NCBI GenBank assembly: GCA_027492575.1 | Contig: JAPUEM010000135.1 | Span: 1 to 50,825 of the forward strand | Reading direction: 5' to 3' | From: Propionicimonas sp. | GTDB taxonomy: Bacteria > Actinomycetota > Actinomycetes > Propionibacteriales > Propionibacteriaceae | Length of the DNA: 50,825 nucleotides | In this document: piece by piece, positions 32,372 to 39,090 of the stretch | How the letters are laid out: each line of letters starts with the position of its first letter | How positions within the stretch are numbered: position 1 is the first letter of the stretch | Program-made: the position numbers and the translations under genes | Notes under the pieces: model-generated | What the model was told of the DNA's origin: nothing | The model's database searches: none | What the model saw: only the letters and a program-made list of their open reading frames with translations

Positions 32372-32515
32372 CCCGATTCGACCGCAAACCCTGGCGGAAT
32401 CTCGCCACCGGCACCATCAGGCCGCGCGACGTTAATGCACTGCTGAACGAATGAAGGACGAGCGGGCGGACGGCAGCACGCCTCAGCCCCCGCCTGAGCA
32501 TGGTTTCCGAAGATC

Positions 32516-32752
32516 GTGACAACCATTGTCGTCAGGCTGGTGCGCCCGGACGAAGGCGCCGCCCACGTGGCCGTTCACGCCCTCGACGATGGGTGCATGG
32601 ACATCCCCGCCGGGGGCGAAGCCATGGCAAGTCGTCTCGCGATGCTCGCCCTGATCGACGCGCTGTCGATCGGGCTTGTTCTCGGGAATCCCACCCGCGC
32701 ATCCGAAGCCCTCGACGCAGTCGATGAAGTTGCGGCGAAGCATCAGGCCTGA
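32516..32752 (+). pseudogene. 3' relic of a MurR/RpiR family (SIS domain) regulator
   Basis: The 78-codon frame contains DIPAGGEAMASRLAMLALIDALSIGLVLGNP, which resembles the last helices of the SIS domain in RpiR regulators (PAGGExMASRxAQLALxDALxxxxAL). The helix-turn-helix and most of the SIS domain are absent, and the upstream part looks scrambled. It is probably a truncated gene left at the edge of the accessory region. The 145 bases after it read as an open frame (around SHDDAHCHLYPWNTDGEQETLL) that I do not recognise. Confidence 0.5.
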
Positions 32753-32897
32753 CATATCGTGCTGAAGAGTCACGACGACGCACACTGCCACCTCTACCCC
32801 TGGAACACCGATGGCGAACAGGAGACCCTGCTCGCCATCGGCTTGCGCGAACTCGGGACCGGGACGGGACGAGGTAGCCGCCGTCCGGGACCTGCCA

Positions 32898-33203
32898 TCA
32901 GGTCAAGCGCCGATCCAGTTCGCGCGGGTCACGGCTGTGGTGAAGCACAGCGAAGACCTCAACGAGCTCCAACTCTTCGAACACCCGAAACCAGAGGTGG
33001 TAGCGATACTTGCGCAGGCTCTCATGACGCACGTTCGGGCGAACTTGAGCACGAAGCATCGGGTTCTCGCCGACGAAGCGAGCCGTGGCGTAGAAGTCAT
33101 CAAGGAACGGGGCGATGTGCTCGGGATGGTTCTCGCCGAACCAGAGCACGACTCGGTCTCGATCTCGTCGCGCATCGGGATGCAGCTTGACGGAGAAGGT
33201 CAC
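32898..33203 (-). CDS. ParE/RelE-superfamily toxin
   Basis: The 101-residue protein has the ParE/RelE fold pattern: KLHPDARRDRDRVVLWFGENHPEHIAPFLDDFYATARFVGENPMLRAQVRPNVRHESLRKYRYHLWFRVFEELELVEVFAVLHHSRDP. It ends in the usual beta-strand plus HxxRDP motif. The GTG start overlaps the antitoxin stop by four bases. Antitoxin-first order and small size fit a type II module. Whether it targets gyrase (ParE) or ribosome-bound mRNA (RelE) cannot be told by eye. Confidence 0.82.
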   Translation of the reverse strand: MTFSVKLHPDARRDRDRVVLWFGENHPEHIAPFLDDFYATARFVGENPMLRAQVRPNVRHESLRKYRYHLWFRVFEELELVEVFAVLHHSRDPRELDRRLT

Positions 33204-33430
33204 GCGGCGTGTCCACGCCTACGCCCCCGGACCTCGCGCTCGTCGTCGTCCAACGACACCGAATCAGGGCTGGGAGTCGACCCCATCCGCGCCAAACGCT
33301 CATCCACCACGGTCAGGACTTCGTCAGGGACGTCGTCGTAGCCCAAGGACCCATCAATGGCGTCACGCAACTCTCGGCGTGCCGCTTCGCCGAGCCGCAT
33401 CACCCGGTCGAACAGTTCCGCATCCACCAT
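33200..33430 (-). CDS. Antitoxin partner of the ParE/RelE-like toxin
   Basis: The 76-residue acidic protein starts MVDAELFDRVMRLGEAARRELRDAIDGSL and contains DDVPDEVLTVVDERLARMG. It is typical of small putative addiction-module antitoxins paired with RelE/ParE. The ATG at 33430 is chosen because an earlier in-frame start adds an unrelated basic leader. It overlaps the toxin start (GTGA). Confidence 0.75.
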   Translation of the reverse strand: MVDAELFDRVMRLGEAARRELRDAIDGSLGYDDVPDEVLTVVDERLARMGSTPSPDSVSLDDDEREVRGRRRGHAA

Positions 33431-33461
33431 GACGCCATGGTACTTCGGACATCGATCGACG

Positions 33462-33590
33462 TCATCGGCTCGCGCGGCTGCCTTGCCGGTCGACAGCCTC
33501 TGCCACCCGCTGCACCAGGACGCCCAACTGCGCCTCGCGATAGGCCGAGACAACAGCCAACGCTTCGCTTTGCTTTATCCCGCGCGACAC
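33462..33590 (-). pseudogene. Truncated start of a small conserved protein gene
   Basis: A GTG-started frame of 42 codons contains SEALAVVSAYREAQLGVLVQRVAEAVDR and stops soon after in unrelated sequence. The stretch resembles the N-terminus of a family of small actinobacterial proteins (AYxEAQLAxLxEHVRxxLxR, continuing normally to a KRAARELWKFC motif that is missing here). It lies immediately upstream of the ParE/RelE-like module on the same strand. It is likely a decayed gene cut by insertion or deletion. Confidence 0.4.
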
Positions 33591-33663
33591 GGCTTCAGAC
33601 TACCGAGCCCACATCAGGCTGCACACACTCGCTGGCCGCCAAGCCAGTGGGCGAGAATGAACC

Positions 33664-34110
33664 ATGGATCGGAGACTTGTCGTGCCGCTGGCCGTCACGC
33701 TGATGACTGCCACAGGGTGCGGGTTACTGATGGGCGAGGCCGGATTCTCTCGGATCTCGTCGGAGGGGTTCGATCCGATCGGTCCGACCTCGACCTACGT
33801 CGGAGTGGTGGCTCTGCGAGACAACGGCTGCATCTTCCTGGATTCGGACGACGCCTCCCGGTGATTGGTCTGGCCGCCTGGCGCGAAGCACGAGTCGACC
33901 GACCAAGACGACTCCAACATTCGACTGTCCGACGGAACCAAGGTCGAATCAGGGGACCACGTCCAGATCACCGGTGAACTGCTCACCATCAGCGATCTTC
34001 CGCAGGGAGCCAACCCGGACAGCATGTGGGGCGCCCACTCCCGCTTCTGTTTCTCGGACACCGAAGGTGAGCCCGAGATCCTGCGCGCAGAGACCGTTGC
34101 CCTCGAATGA
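33664..34110 (+). pseudogene. Lipoprotein gene interrupted by a TGA (copy 1 of a duplicated gene)
   Basis: The N-terminus MDRRLVVPLAVTLMTATGCG is a lipoprotein signal with a lipobox-like ATGC. It is followed by about 125 residues (FSRISSEGFDPIGPTSTYVGVVALRDNGCIFLDSDDASR...). At 33862 the codon TGG of the intact sister at 37653 is TGA, and the frame is otherwise open to 34110. From 33703 to 34110 the two copies are equal in length (408 bp, no indels) and roughly 90% identical by eye. The sister lacks the signal peptide, so each copy is damaged differently. Function is unknown; the small beta-rich domain with a Cys pair may bind a ligand outside the cell. Confidence 0.75.
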
Positions 34111-34114
34111 GGGC

Positions 34115-34158
34115 TTGTATGACTGGCACAACAGTCATATGACAGCTACATTGGTCAT
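34115..34158 (+). promoter_or_regulatory. Tandem 2 x 20-bp palindromic operator of the MNT/HEPN pair
   Basis: ATGACTG-N6-CAGTCAT (34119-34138, perfect 7-bp arms) is directly followed by ATGACAG-N6-TGGTCAT (34139-34158, 5 of 7 paired), which abuts the ATG at 34159. A possible promoter TTGTAT (34115) -17- TATGAC (34138) overlaps both units. No Shine-Dalgarno sequence fits, so the mRNA would be nearly leaderless. The layout suits autorepression by the toxin-antitoxin complex. Confidence 0.7.
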
Positions 34159-34752
34159 ATGCGATTCGGCGAAGCCTTCGGCGGGCTGTTCCCGGGTGCA
34201 CGGGGTGCGGCGCTCGCCACACTCCTGCGCACCGGCGCGGGACTGACCGGACGGCAGGTGCACACTCTCGTGCGTGATGAGTTCAGCCTGTGGTCAGTGC
34301 AGCAAGCGCTCACCGATCTCGCTCATCTCGGGGTGGTCGAGGTCCGGCCCGTCGGCCGCGCGAACGTCTATACGATCAACGAGGCGCACTACGCCACACC
34401 ACCCCTGCGGAAGCTGCTCGATCCGTTCGCCGCACTGAAGCGTGCCGTATCGGACACGATCGCCGCCGAGGACCTGACCGTGATCCTGTTCGGCTCCGTG
34501 GCTCGCGGGGATGCCAACGCTGACAGTGACATCGATCTGGCCGTACTCGCGCCGCAGGGATGGTCCGGTCGCACGGACCTTGAGGACGCTGTCCGCGCCT
34601 ACCTCGGCAATGACTGCGATGTCCTGACCTTCTCTCCCGAGGAGTTCGCCAGGCTCGCCATAAGCGGCGAGGAGCCCGTCGTCCGCGACATCCTCACCGA
34701 CGGCATCGTCCTCCTCGGCGCGATCCCACGGCTCGACACCCGGGTCGCCTGA
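34159..34752 (+). CDS. MNT-type nucleotidyltransferase with N-terminal winged helix (antitoxin)
   Basis: The protein has 197 residues. Residues about 15-78 form a winged-helix DNA-binding domain (ALATLLRTGAGLTGRQVHTLVRDEFSLWSVQQALTDLAHLGVVEVRPVGRANVYTIN). Residues 100-190 carry the minimal nucleotidyltransferase signature FGSVARGDANADSDIDLAVL, with Gly112-Ser113 and Asp124/Asp126. MNT antitoxins silence the partner HEPN protein, in studied cases by adding AMP. The fused wHTH would let it bind its own operator, which touches its start codon. The stop and the HEPN start share one base (TGATG). Confidence 0.88.
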   Translation: MRFGEAFGGLFPGARGAALATLLRTGAGLTGRQVHTLVRDEFSLWSVQQALTDLAHLGVVEVRPVGRANVYTINEAHYATPPLRKLLDPFAALKRAVSDTIAAEDLTVILFGSVARGDANADSDIDLAVLAPQGWSGRTDLEDAVRAYLGNDCDVLTFSPEEFARLAISGEEPVVRDILTDGIVLLGAIPRLDTRVA

Positions 34753-35153
34753 TGGCCACACAAGAACAGCGCAATCACGCCCGCAGCTTCCTGCGCAAGG
34801 CCGAGGAGTACCTCGCCTCCGCCGAGGTCAACCTCGCGGCTGGTCGTCACACAGTCGCAGCAGGCGACGCGATTCACGCCGGCATCTGCGCCAAAGACGC
34901 GGTCGTCACTGAACTCACCGGGGCGACCGCGAAGGGTAAGAACCACGCAACCGCCGCCAAGGAGTTGCGCCAGGCCCTCGGCCAGCGTCCGGAGTCAGCC
35001 ACGGCCGAGAGATGGTTGCGAGAGTTGATCTCCAGCAAAGCTGACGTCGAGTACGGGGTAGCGCTCGTCCCGGAGTCAAAGGCCCTGCCACTGGTGCGCC
35101 GAGCCCGGAATCTCGTCGAACTCGCGGTCAACATCGTCCGCCTAGGTGGGTGA
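34752..35153 (+). CDS. HEPN domain protein (toxin partner of MNT)
   Basis: The 133-residue, all-helical protein has the HEPN layout: HARSFLRKAEEYLASAEVNLAAGRHTVAAGDAIHAGICAKDAVVTELTG, then KGKNHATAAKELRQAL and a C-terminal helix RRARNLVELAVNIVR. I do not see a clear R-x4-6-H RNase motif, so it may belong to the minimal HEPN branch that works with MNT without a classical RNase site. It is translationally coupled to the upstream MNT gene. Confidence 0.8.
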   Translation: MATQEQRNHARSFLRKAEEYLASAEVNLAAGRHTVAAGDAIHAGICAKDAVVTELTGATAKGKNHATAAKELRQALGQRPESATAERWLRELISSKADVEYGVALVPESKALPLVRRARNLVELAVNIVRLGG

Positions 35154-35198
35154 GCAGACTCCGCAACGCGCCGAGGTGGCTGCCAACCCGCTCACGAC

Positions 35199-35834
35199 CT
35201 AAAGGGTGGGCTTGCGGGTGAACGTCAGGTGGGTGACCCCACTGGGCGAGGAGACCGCCTCGAGGTCGTAGGCGTGCTCCAGACCTTCCAGGCCGTCCCA
35301 GATCCGGACACCCCGGCCGAGCAGAATCGGGACCTGGACGAGGTGCATGTGGTCGATGAGGCCGGCAGCGAGGAATTCCCGGACCACGGTCGCGCCGCCG
35401 CCGATACGGACGTCCTTTCCGCCGGCCGCCTCGCGGGCGGCCTCCAGCGCAACGGCCGGGGCGGCGTCGAGGAAGTGGAACGTGGTGCCACCCTCCATCA
35501 CGAGCGCCGGCCGCGGGCGATGCGTGAGCACGAAGGTCGGCGTGTGAAACGGCGGATCGATCCCCCACCAGCCCTGCCAGTCCGGATCCTCCTGCCAACC
35601 GGGCGGACCGAACTTGTTCGCGCCCATGATCTCCGCACCGATGCCGACGCTGTGACGCTGGGCGAACGCGTCGTCGACCCCGGCGGCCCCGCTCGCGTCC
35701 CAGAACCGCGTTGCGAATATCCATTCGTGCAGGCGCTCGCCTGCGTGGCCGAACGGCGCCTCAGCCGATTGCGGCTCTCCCGTGGCGAAGCCGTCCAGGG
35801 AGATGGACAAATTGTGAATCCGCGTCAGAGACAT
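35199..35834 (-). CDS. Dihydrofolate reductase family protein (RibD C-terminal fold)
   Basis: The 211-residue protein contains ISLDGFATGE, IMGANKFG, THRPRPALVMEGGTTFHFLD, GGKDVRIGGGATVVREFLAAGLIDHMHLVQVPILLGRGVRIWDGL and VSSPSGVTHLTFTRKP, the standard motifs of the RibD_C/DHFR-like oxidoreductases common in actinobacteria. Most have no proven substrate. AGGAG lies before the ATG at 35834. It lies 96 bases downstream of the SDR gene on the same strand and converges with the HEPN gene. Confidence 0.9.
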   Translation of the reverse strand: MSLTRIHNLSISLDGFATGEPQSAEAPFGHAGERLHEWIFATRFWDASGAAGVDDAFAQRHSVGIGAEIMGANKFGPPGWQEDPDWQGWWGIDPPFHTPTFVLTHRPRPALVMEGGTTFHFLDAAPAVALEAAREAAGGKDVRIGGGATVVREFLAAGLIDHMHLVQVPILLGRGVRIWDGLEGLEHAYDLEAVSSPSGVTHLTFTRKPTL

Positions 35835-35930
35835 GGCGCTCCTCGCTCGGTGATAGCTCCTTGGAGACTGTACCGCTTGCCTCCCGGGCGACCCAGGAGC
35901 TCCACCAGCCCATGACCCTGCCTTGGGCAG

Positions 35931-36944
35931 TCACGGCGGCCCAGCGTCAGCCCGTTCACCGACCAGACCAAGGTCGATCAGAGACTGGGCTGTGTCCACG
36001 ATGACCTCCCGGGACGGGCGCGGACGCCAGCCGAGCACCTCTCGAGCGGCGGCGGTGGAGTAGGAGTAGCGCCGTCCCAGCATGGGGACGAGCGTCCGCA
36101 GCTCCGGCTGGAACCGGGCGGCGGTCCGGACCAGCCAGTCCGGCAGTTCCCGCGGGGCCTTCTTGACGATGCCCGGGAACCGCTCGCGAAGAATGTCGGC
36201 GACCTCCCGCATCCAGAGCAGGTCGCCAACCACGATGAACCGCCTCCCGGCCGCGGCGGGATTGTCCAGGGCCAGCAGGTGGGCGCGTGCGACGTCACGG
36301 ACGTCCACCACTCGCAGCCCGACTCGCGGCACACCCGGCAGCCCTTGCATCATGCGCTGGATGATGCCGGCCGAGCCGGCGGCCTGGCCAGGCCGGAGCG
36401 GCCCGAAGATCGCTCCGGGCAGAATCGTGGTCAAGGTCGTGGACGACTGCGTCCCGATGCGGTCCCAAGCGGCTCGCTCGGCCAGCGCCTTGGATCGGCG
36501 GTAGCCATCGAGATCGCGCTGACCCGGGTCGGTCCACAGGGTCTCGTCGAACAAGCCCTCGGCACCCTGCGGCGGCGTGGCGGCGGCGCCGCTCGACGTC
36601 ATGACGATCCTCGGCACACGCGCCGCCACCGCCGCCCGCACCCGCAACGTTCCGCCTTCCGCTGCCGCGATCAGCTCGACCTCGGTCGACCCGGCGTGGC
36701 CGAGCGGGGATGCGATGTGCAGCACGGCGTCGACGCCGGCCATTGCCTCGGCCCAGCCGGCATCGTCGGTCAGGTCCGCGATCGCGATCTCCAGCCGGTC
36801 GCCTGCCTCAGGAAGCATCGCGCGGACGCGCGCCTCGGACGAGCCGCTGCGCACTGTCGTCCGCACCGAATCACCCCGCCCCAGCAGCAGCGCCATGGCC
36901 CAGCCTGCGACGAAGCCGGTGCCTCCGGTGACCAGAACCTTCAC
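35931..36944 (-). CDS. NAD-dependent epimerase/dehydratase (extended SDR)
   Basis: The protein has about 337 residues. The Rossmann motif is VKVLVTGGTGFVAGWAM. VDAVLHIASPLG follows, then the active-site TSS (MTSSGAAATPP) and YRRSK (Tyr/Lys pair), and GRRFIVVGD. It resembles the dihydroflavonol-4-reductase-like/aldehyde reductase branch. The GTG at 36944 is preferred because AAAGGG lies 9 bases upstream and it leaves the operator palindrome outside the gene; an ATG at 36959 would place the start inside it. It is divergent from the TetR gene, its likely regulator. Confidence 0.88.
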   Translation of the reverse strand: MKVLVTGGTGFVAGWAMALLLGRGDSVRTTVRSGSSEARVRAMLPEAGDRLEIAIADLTDDAGWAEAMAGVDAVLHIASPLGHAGSTEVELIAAAEGGTLRVRAAVAARVPRIVMTSSGAAATPPQGAEGLFDETLWTDPGQRDLDGYRRSKALAERAAWDRIGTQSSTTLTTILPGAIFGPLRPGQAAGSAGIIQRMMQGLPGVPRVGLRVVDVRDVARAHLLALDNPAAAGRRFIVVGDLLWMREVADILRERFPGIVKKAPRELPDWLVRTAARFQPELRTLVPMLGRRYSYSTAAAREVLGWRPRPSREVIVDTAQSLIDLGLVGERADAGPP

Positions 36945-36957
36945 ATCCCGCCCTTTC

Positions 36958-36975
36958 ATTAGCCATTCGGCTAAT
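36958..36975. promoter_or_regulatory. TetR-type operator between the SDR and TetR genes
   Basis: ATTAGCCATTCGGCTAAT is an 18-bp palindrome with perfect 7-bp arms and a 4-base centre. It lies in the 41-base gap between the divergent starts, followed by AT-rich sequence (AATAAACGATAGC). Position and symmetry fit control of both genes by the TetR protein. Confidence 0.7.
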
Positions 36976-36985
36976 AAACGATAGC

Positions 36986-37552
36986 ATGTGGTCTGTGAAT
37001 AGGAGATCCGAGCAGGCCGTCCGCACCAGGCAGGCCGTGCTCAACACCGCCCGCCGCCTGTTCTTCGCGCGCGGCTACACTGCCACGAGCCTGCAGGACA
37101 TCGCCGACGACCTGGGGATCACCAAGGCGAACGTCTACTACTACTTCCGCACCAAGGACTCGCTCATGGCCGAGTTGCTCACCGAGCGCATCCGCGAGTT
37201 GGAAACGCTGGTTGACGAGGTCTCGACCACGACGGACGCGGCCGCACGCTCCGACCGTCTGATCGAAGGCTTCGTGGAACAGGTCGTGATCGCCCACCGA
37301 TCGCTGGCTCCGGTGGACTTCACCGACCCAGTGGTTCGCGGATTGCCCGAAGTCTCAGCACGCCTCGACCAACTCACCGGGCGGGCCGCCGCGCTTCTCT
37401 TCGGAGCCCAGCCCACCCTGCGTCAGCGCGCAAGCCTCGCCATGGCCCTCGACCTCAAGCCCGCCCTGCGGGAACTCACGACACTGCCGGATGCTGACAT
37501 GAAGGACGCCCTGCGCACACTGTGCCGAGCGCTGGTCACAGCGGCCTCCTGA
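36986..37552 (+). CDS. TetR/AcrR family regulator
   Basis: The 188-residue protein has the N-terminal HTH AVLNTARRLFFARGYTATSLQDIADDLGITKANVYYYFRTKDSLMAELL (about 14-62), a near-consensus TetR pattern. The ligand-binding half is helical and variable. It is divergently paired with the SDR gene across an 18-bp palindrome. No strong ribosome binding site precedes ATG 36986, so the mRNA may be near-leaderless. Confidence 0.92.
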   Translation: MWSVNRRSEQAVRTRQAVLNTARRLFFARGYTATSLQDIADDLGITKANVYYYFRTKDSLMAELLTERIRELETLVDEVSTTTDAAARSDRLIEGFVEQVVIAHRSLAPVDFTDPVVRGLPEVSARLDQLTGRAAALLFGAQPTLRQRASLAMALDLKPALRELTTLPDADMKDALRTLCRALVTAAS

Positions 37553-37652
37553 CCCGAACGGTCGACCCAGAACTTCTTCGCCGCCCGGGTTCTCACGCAC
37601 GAACCTCCTCTACATGAGGGCCTTCGCTGCGGCCTGACCCGAGGAGGCACTG

Positions 37653-38060
37653 ATGACCGCGACGGGGTGCGGGTTGGTGATGGGCGATGCCGGCTTCTCT
37701 CGGATCTCGTCGGAGGGGTTCGACCCGATCGGTCCGACCTCGACCTACGCAGGAGTGGTAGCCCTGCGGGACAACGGCTGCATCTTCCTGGATTCGGACG
37801 ACGCCTCCCGGTGGGTGGTCTGGCCGCCCGGCGCGAAGTACGAGTCGACCGACCAGCACGACTCCAACATTCGACTGTCCGACGGAACCAAGGTCGAATC
37901 AGGGGACCACGTCCGGATCACCGGTGAACTGCTCACCATCAGCGATCTTCCGCAAGGCGCCAACCAAGACAGCATGTGGGGTGCCCACTCCCGCTTCTGC
38001 TTCCAGGGCACCGACGGTGAGCCCGAGATCCTGCGCGCCGAATCCGTCATCTTCAAGTAG
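37653..38060 (+). CDS. Lipoprotein-like gene without signal peptide (copy 2 of a duplicated gene)
   Basis: The 135-residue product (MTATGCGLVMGDAGFSRISSEGFDPIGPTSTY...) is the uninterrupted sister of 33703-34110, roughly 90% identical over the same 408 bp. It starts where the signal peptide of copy 1 would be ending; a stop lies in frame six codons upstream. GAGGAGG lies 5 bases before the ATG, so it may still be translated, but as a cytoplasmic protein. It is followed 14 bases later by the same kind of tandem operator that follows copy 1. Function is unknown. Confidence 0.65.
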   Translation: MTATGCGLVMGDAGFSRISSEGFDPIGPTSTYAGVVALRDNGCIFLDSDDASRWVVWPPGAKYESTDQHDSNIRLSDGTKVESGDHVRITGELLTISDLPQGANQDSMWGAHSRFCFQGTDGEPEILRAESVIFK

Positions 38061-38074
38061 AGGCGCCGACAACC

Positions 38075-38114
38075 ATGACTGCCCTGGCAGTCATATGACT
38101 GGCCAGGCAATCAT
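38075..38114 (+). promoter_or_regulatory. Orphan tandem 2 x 20-bp palindromic operator
   Basis: ATGACTG-N6-CAGTCAT (38075-38094, perfect arms) is directly followed by ATGACTG-N6-CAATCAT (38095-38114, one mismatch). It has the same unit length, spacing and consensus as the operator at 34119-34158, but no MNT/HEPN genes follow. Downstream GACTCC (38132) and GCAACGCGCCGA (38145-38156) match the sequence just after the HEPN stop codon (35157-35174). Confidence 0.75.
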
Positions 38115-38197
38115 GTGCCCACTCGTCTGCTGACTCCATGCGCTGCAACGCGCCGACATGACACGAACGGTTCACCATCTTGCGGCAGGATGAGGAC

Positions 38198-38536
38198 GTG
38201 ACAGAGGAGCAGCCCTGGCCCGAGACCGCGGAGGCGTTGATGCGATCGCGCTTCGAGGCCTTCCGGGCCGGCGATGCGGCCTGGCTGCTGGCTTCCTGGC
38301 ATCCGTCGACGCGGCCCTCTGGACTCGACCTCACCAACAATCCGCGGTGGCGCGGCCTTCAGATCATTGACACTGTGGCTGGCGGTGCGTCCGATGAAAC
38401 CGGCATCGTCGAGTTCCGCGCAACCCACCTCGCGCCTGGTGGTGGGGTCGGCGTCCAGCACGAGCGATCGCGCTTCGTCCGCGAGAACGGTCGCTGGTAC
38501 TACCTCGACTCGGCCTCGAACGGCTTCCCCGGATGA
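38198..38536 (+). CDS. YchJ-like (UPF0225) protein lacking the Cys-rich N-terminus
   Basis: The 112-residue protein matches the NTF2-like part of YchJ: TAEALMRSRFEAFRAGDAAWLLASWHPSTRPSGL..., GGASDETGIVEFRATHL and HERSRFVRENGRWYYLD. Full-length family members start with a SEC-C zinc motif (CPCGSGxxYxxCC), absent here. The GTG at 38198 was chosen because AGGATGAGG lies just upstream. It overlaps the following NUDIX gene by four bases (ATGA). Confidence 0.75.
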   Translation: MTEEQPWPETAEALMRSRFEAFRAGDAAWLLASWHPSTRPSGLDLTNNPRWRGLQIIDTVAGGASDETGIVEFRATHLAPGGGVGVQHERSRFVRENGRWYYLDSASNGFPG

Positions 38537-39060
38537 CGGACGCGGCGAACCCCGCGGATCTCCGCTTCGAGGTCACCGGCGGCGGACGGTTCGCACTTCG
38601 GGCGGCGGCCATCATCACCCGCGGGAACGACGTGCTGATGGCGTCCAATCCGGTGAACGACTACCTGTATACCATCGGCGGCGCGGTCGCCTTCGGCGAG
38701 GACGCCCGCACGGCGTTGCTTCGAGAGGTCGAGGAGGAGACCGGCCTCCGTCTCACCGAGGCGCGACTCTGCGCCGTCTACGAGAACCTCTTCGTCGAAG
38801 CGGAGGCCCGCTGGCACGAGGTCTGCTTCTTCTACCGGATCCTGCTGCCCGAAGGCGTCGAACCACAGGCCTCCGGTGTCACGATGCTGGGCCAGCCCGA
38901 ATCCCTGCTATGGGTGCCTCGCTCAGAGTTCGGCATCGGACGGGTCGCCTACCCGACCTTCCTGCCAGACCTGCTAGACGACACCCTTCACGTCCGCCAC
39001 TACGTGTCTCGTCGCTGGGAGCACCCTGAGTACGAGACCGTCGAGGTGGACCCCCTGTAG
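38533..39060 (+). CDS. NUDIX hydrolase
   Basis: The 175-residue protein carries the NUDIX box GGAVAFGEDARTALLREVEEETGL (about 49-72), matching Gx5Ex7REUxEExGU. Other motifs are AAIITRGNDVLMASNP and WHEVCFFYRI. It probably hydrolyses a nucleoside diphosphate derivative; the substrate cannot be told. It is coupled to the YchJ-like gene by a four-base overlap and converges with the HEAT-repeat gene. Confidence 0.92.
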   Translation: MTDAANPADLRFEVTGGGRFALRAAAIITRGNDVLMASNPVNDYLYTIGGAVAFGEDARTALLREVEEETGLRLTEARLCAVYENLFVEAEARWHEVCFFYRILLPEGVEPQASGVTMLGQPESLLWVPRSEFGIGRVAYPTFLPDLLDDTLHVRHYVSRRWEHPEYETVEVDPL

Positions 39061-39090
39061 TCACGAGCGATTCGCTTCAGGGGCTGGACG

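Noticed and set aside
32759..33190. 143-codon plus-strand frame overlapping the ParE/RelE-like toxin
   Set aside because: Most of it is antisense to the toxin gene and low in recognisable content; only the first 30 codons lie outside, and they match nothing I know.
35150..35195. GTGAGC...GCTCAC inverted ends between the convergent HEPN and DHFR-like genes, considered as a terminator
   Set aside because: Arms of six bases with a 34-base loop and no T-run are too weak to call.
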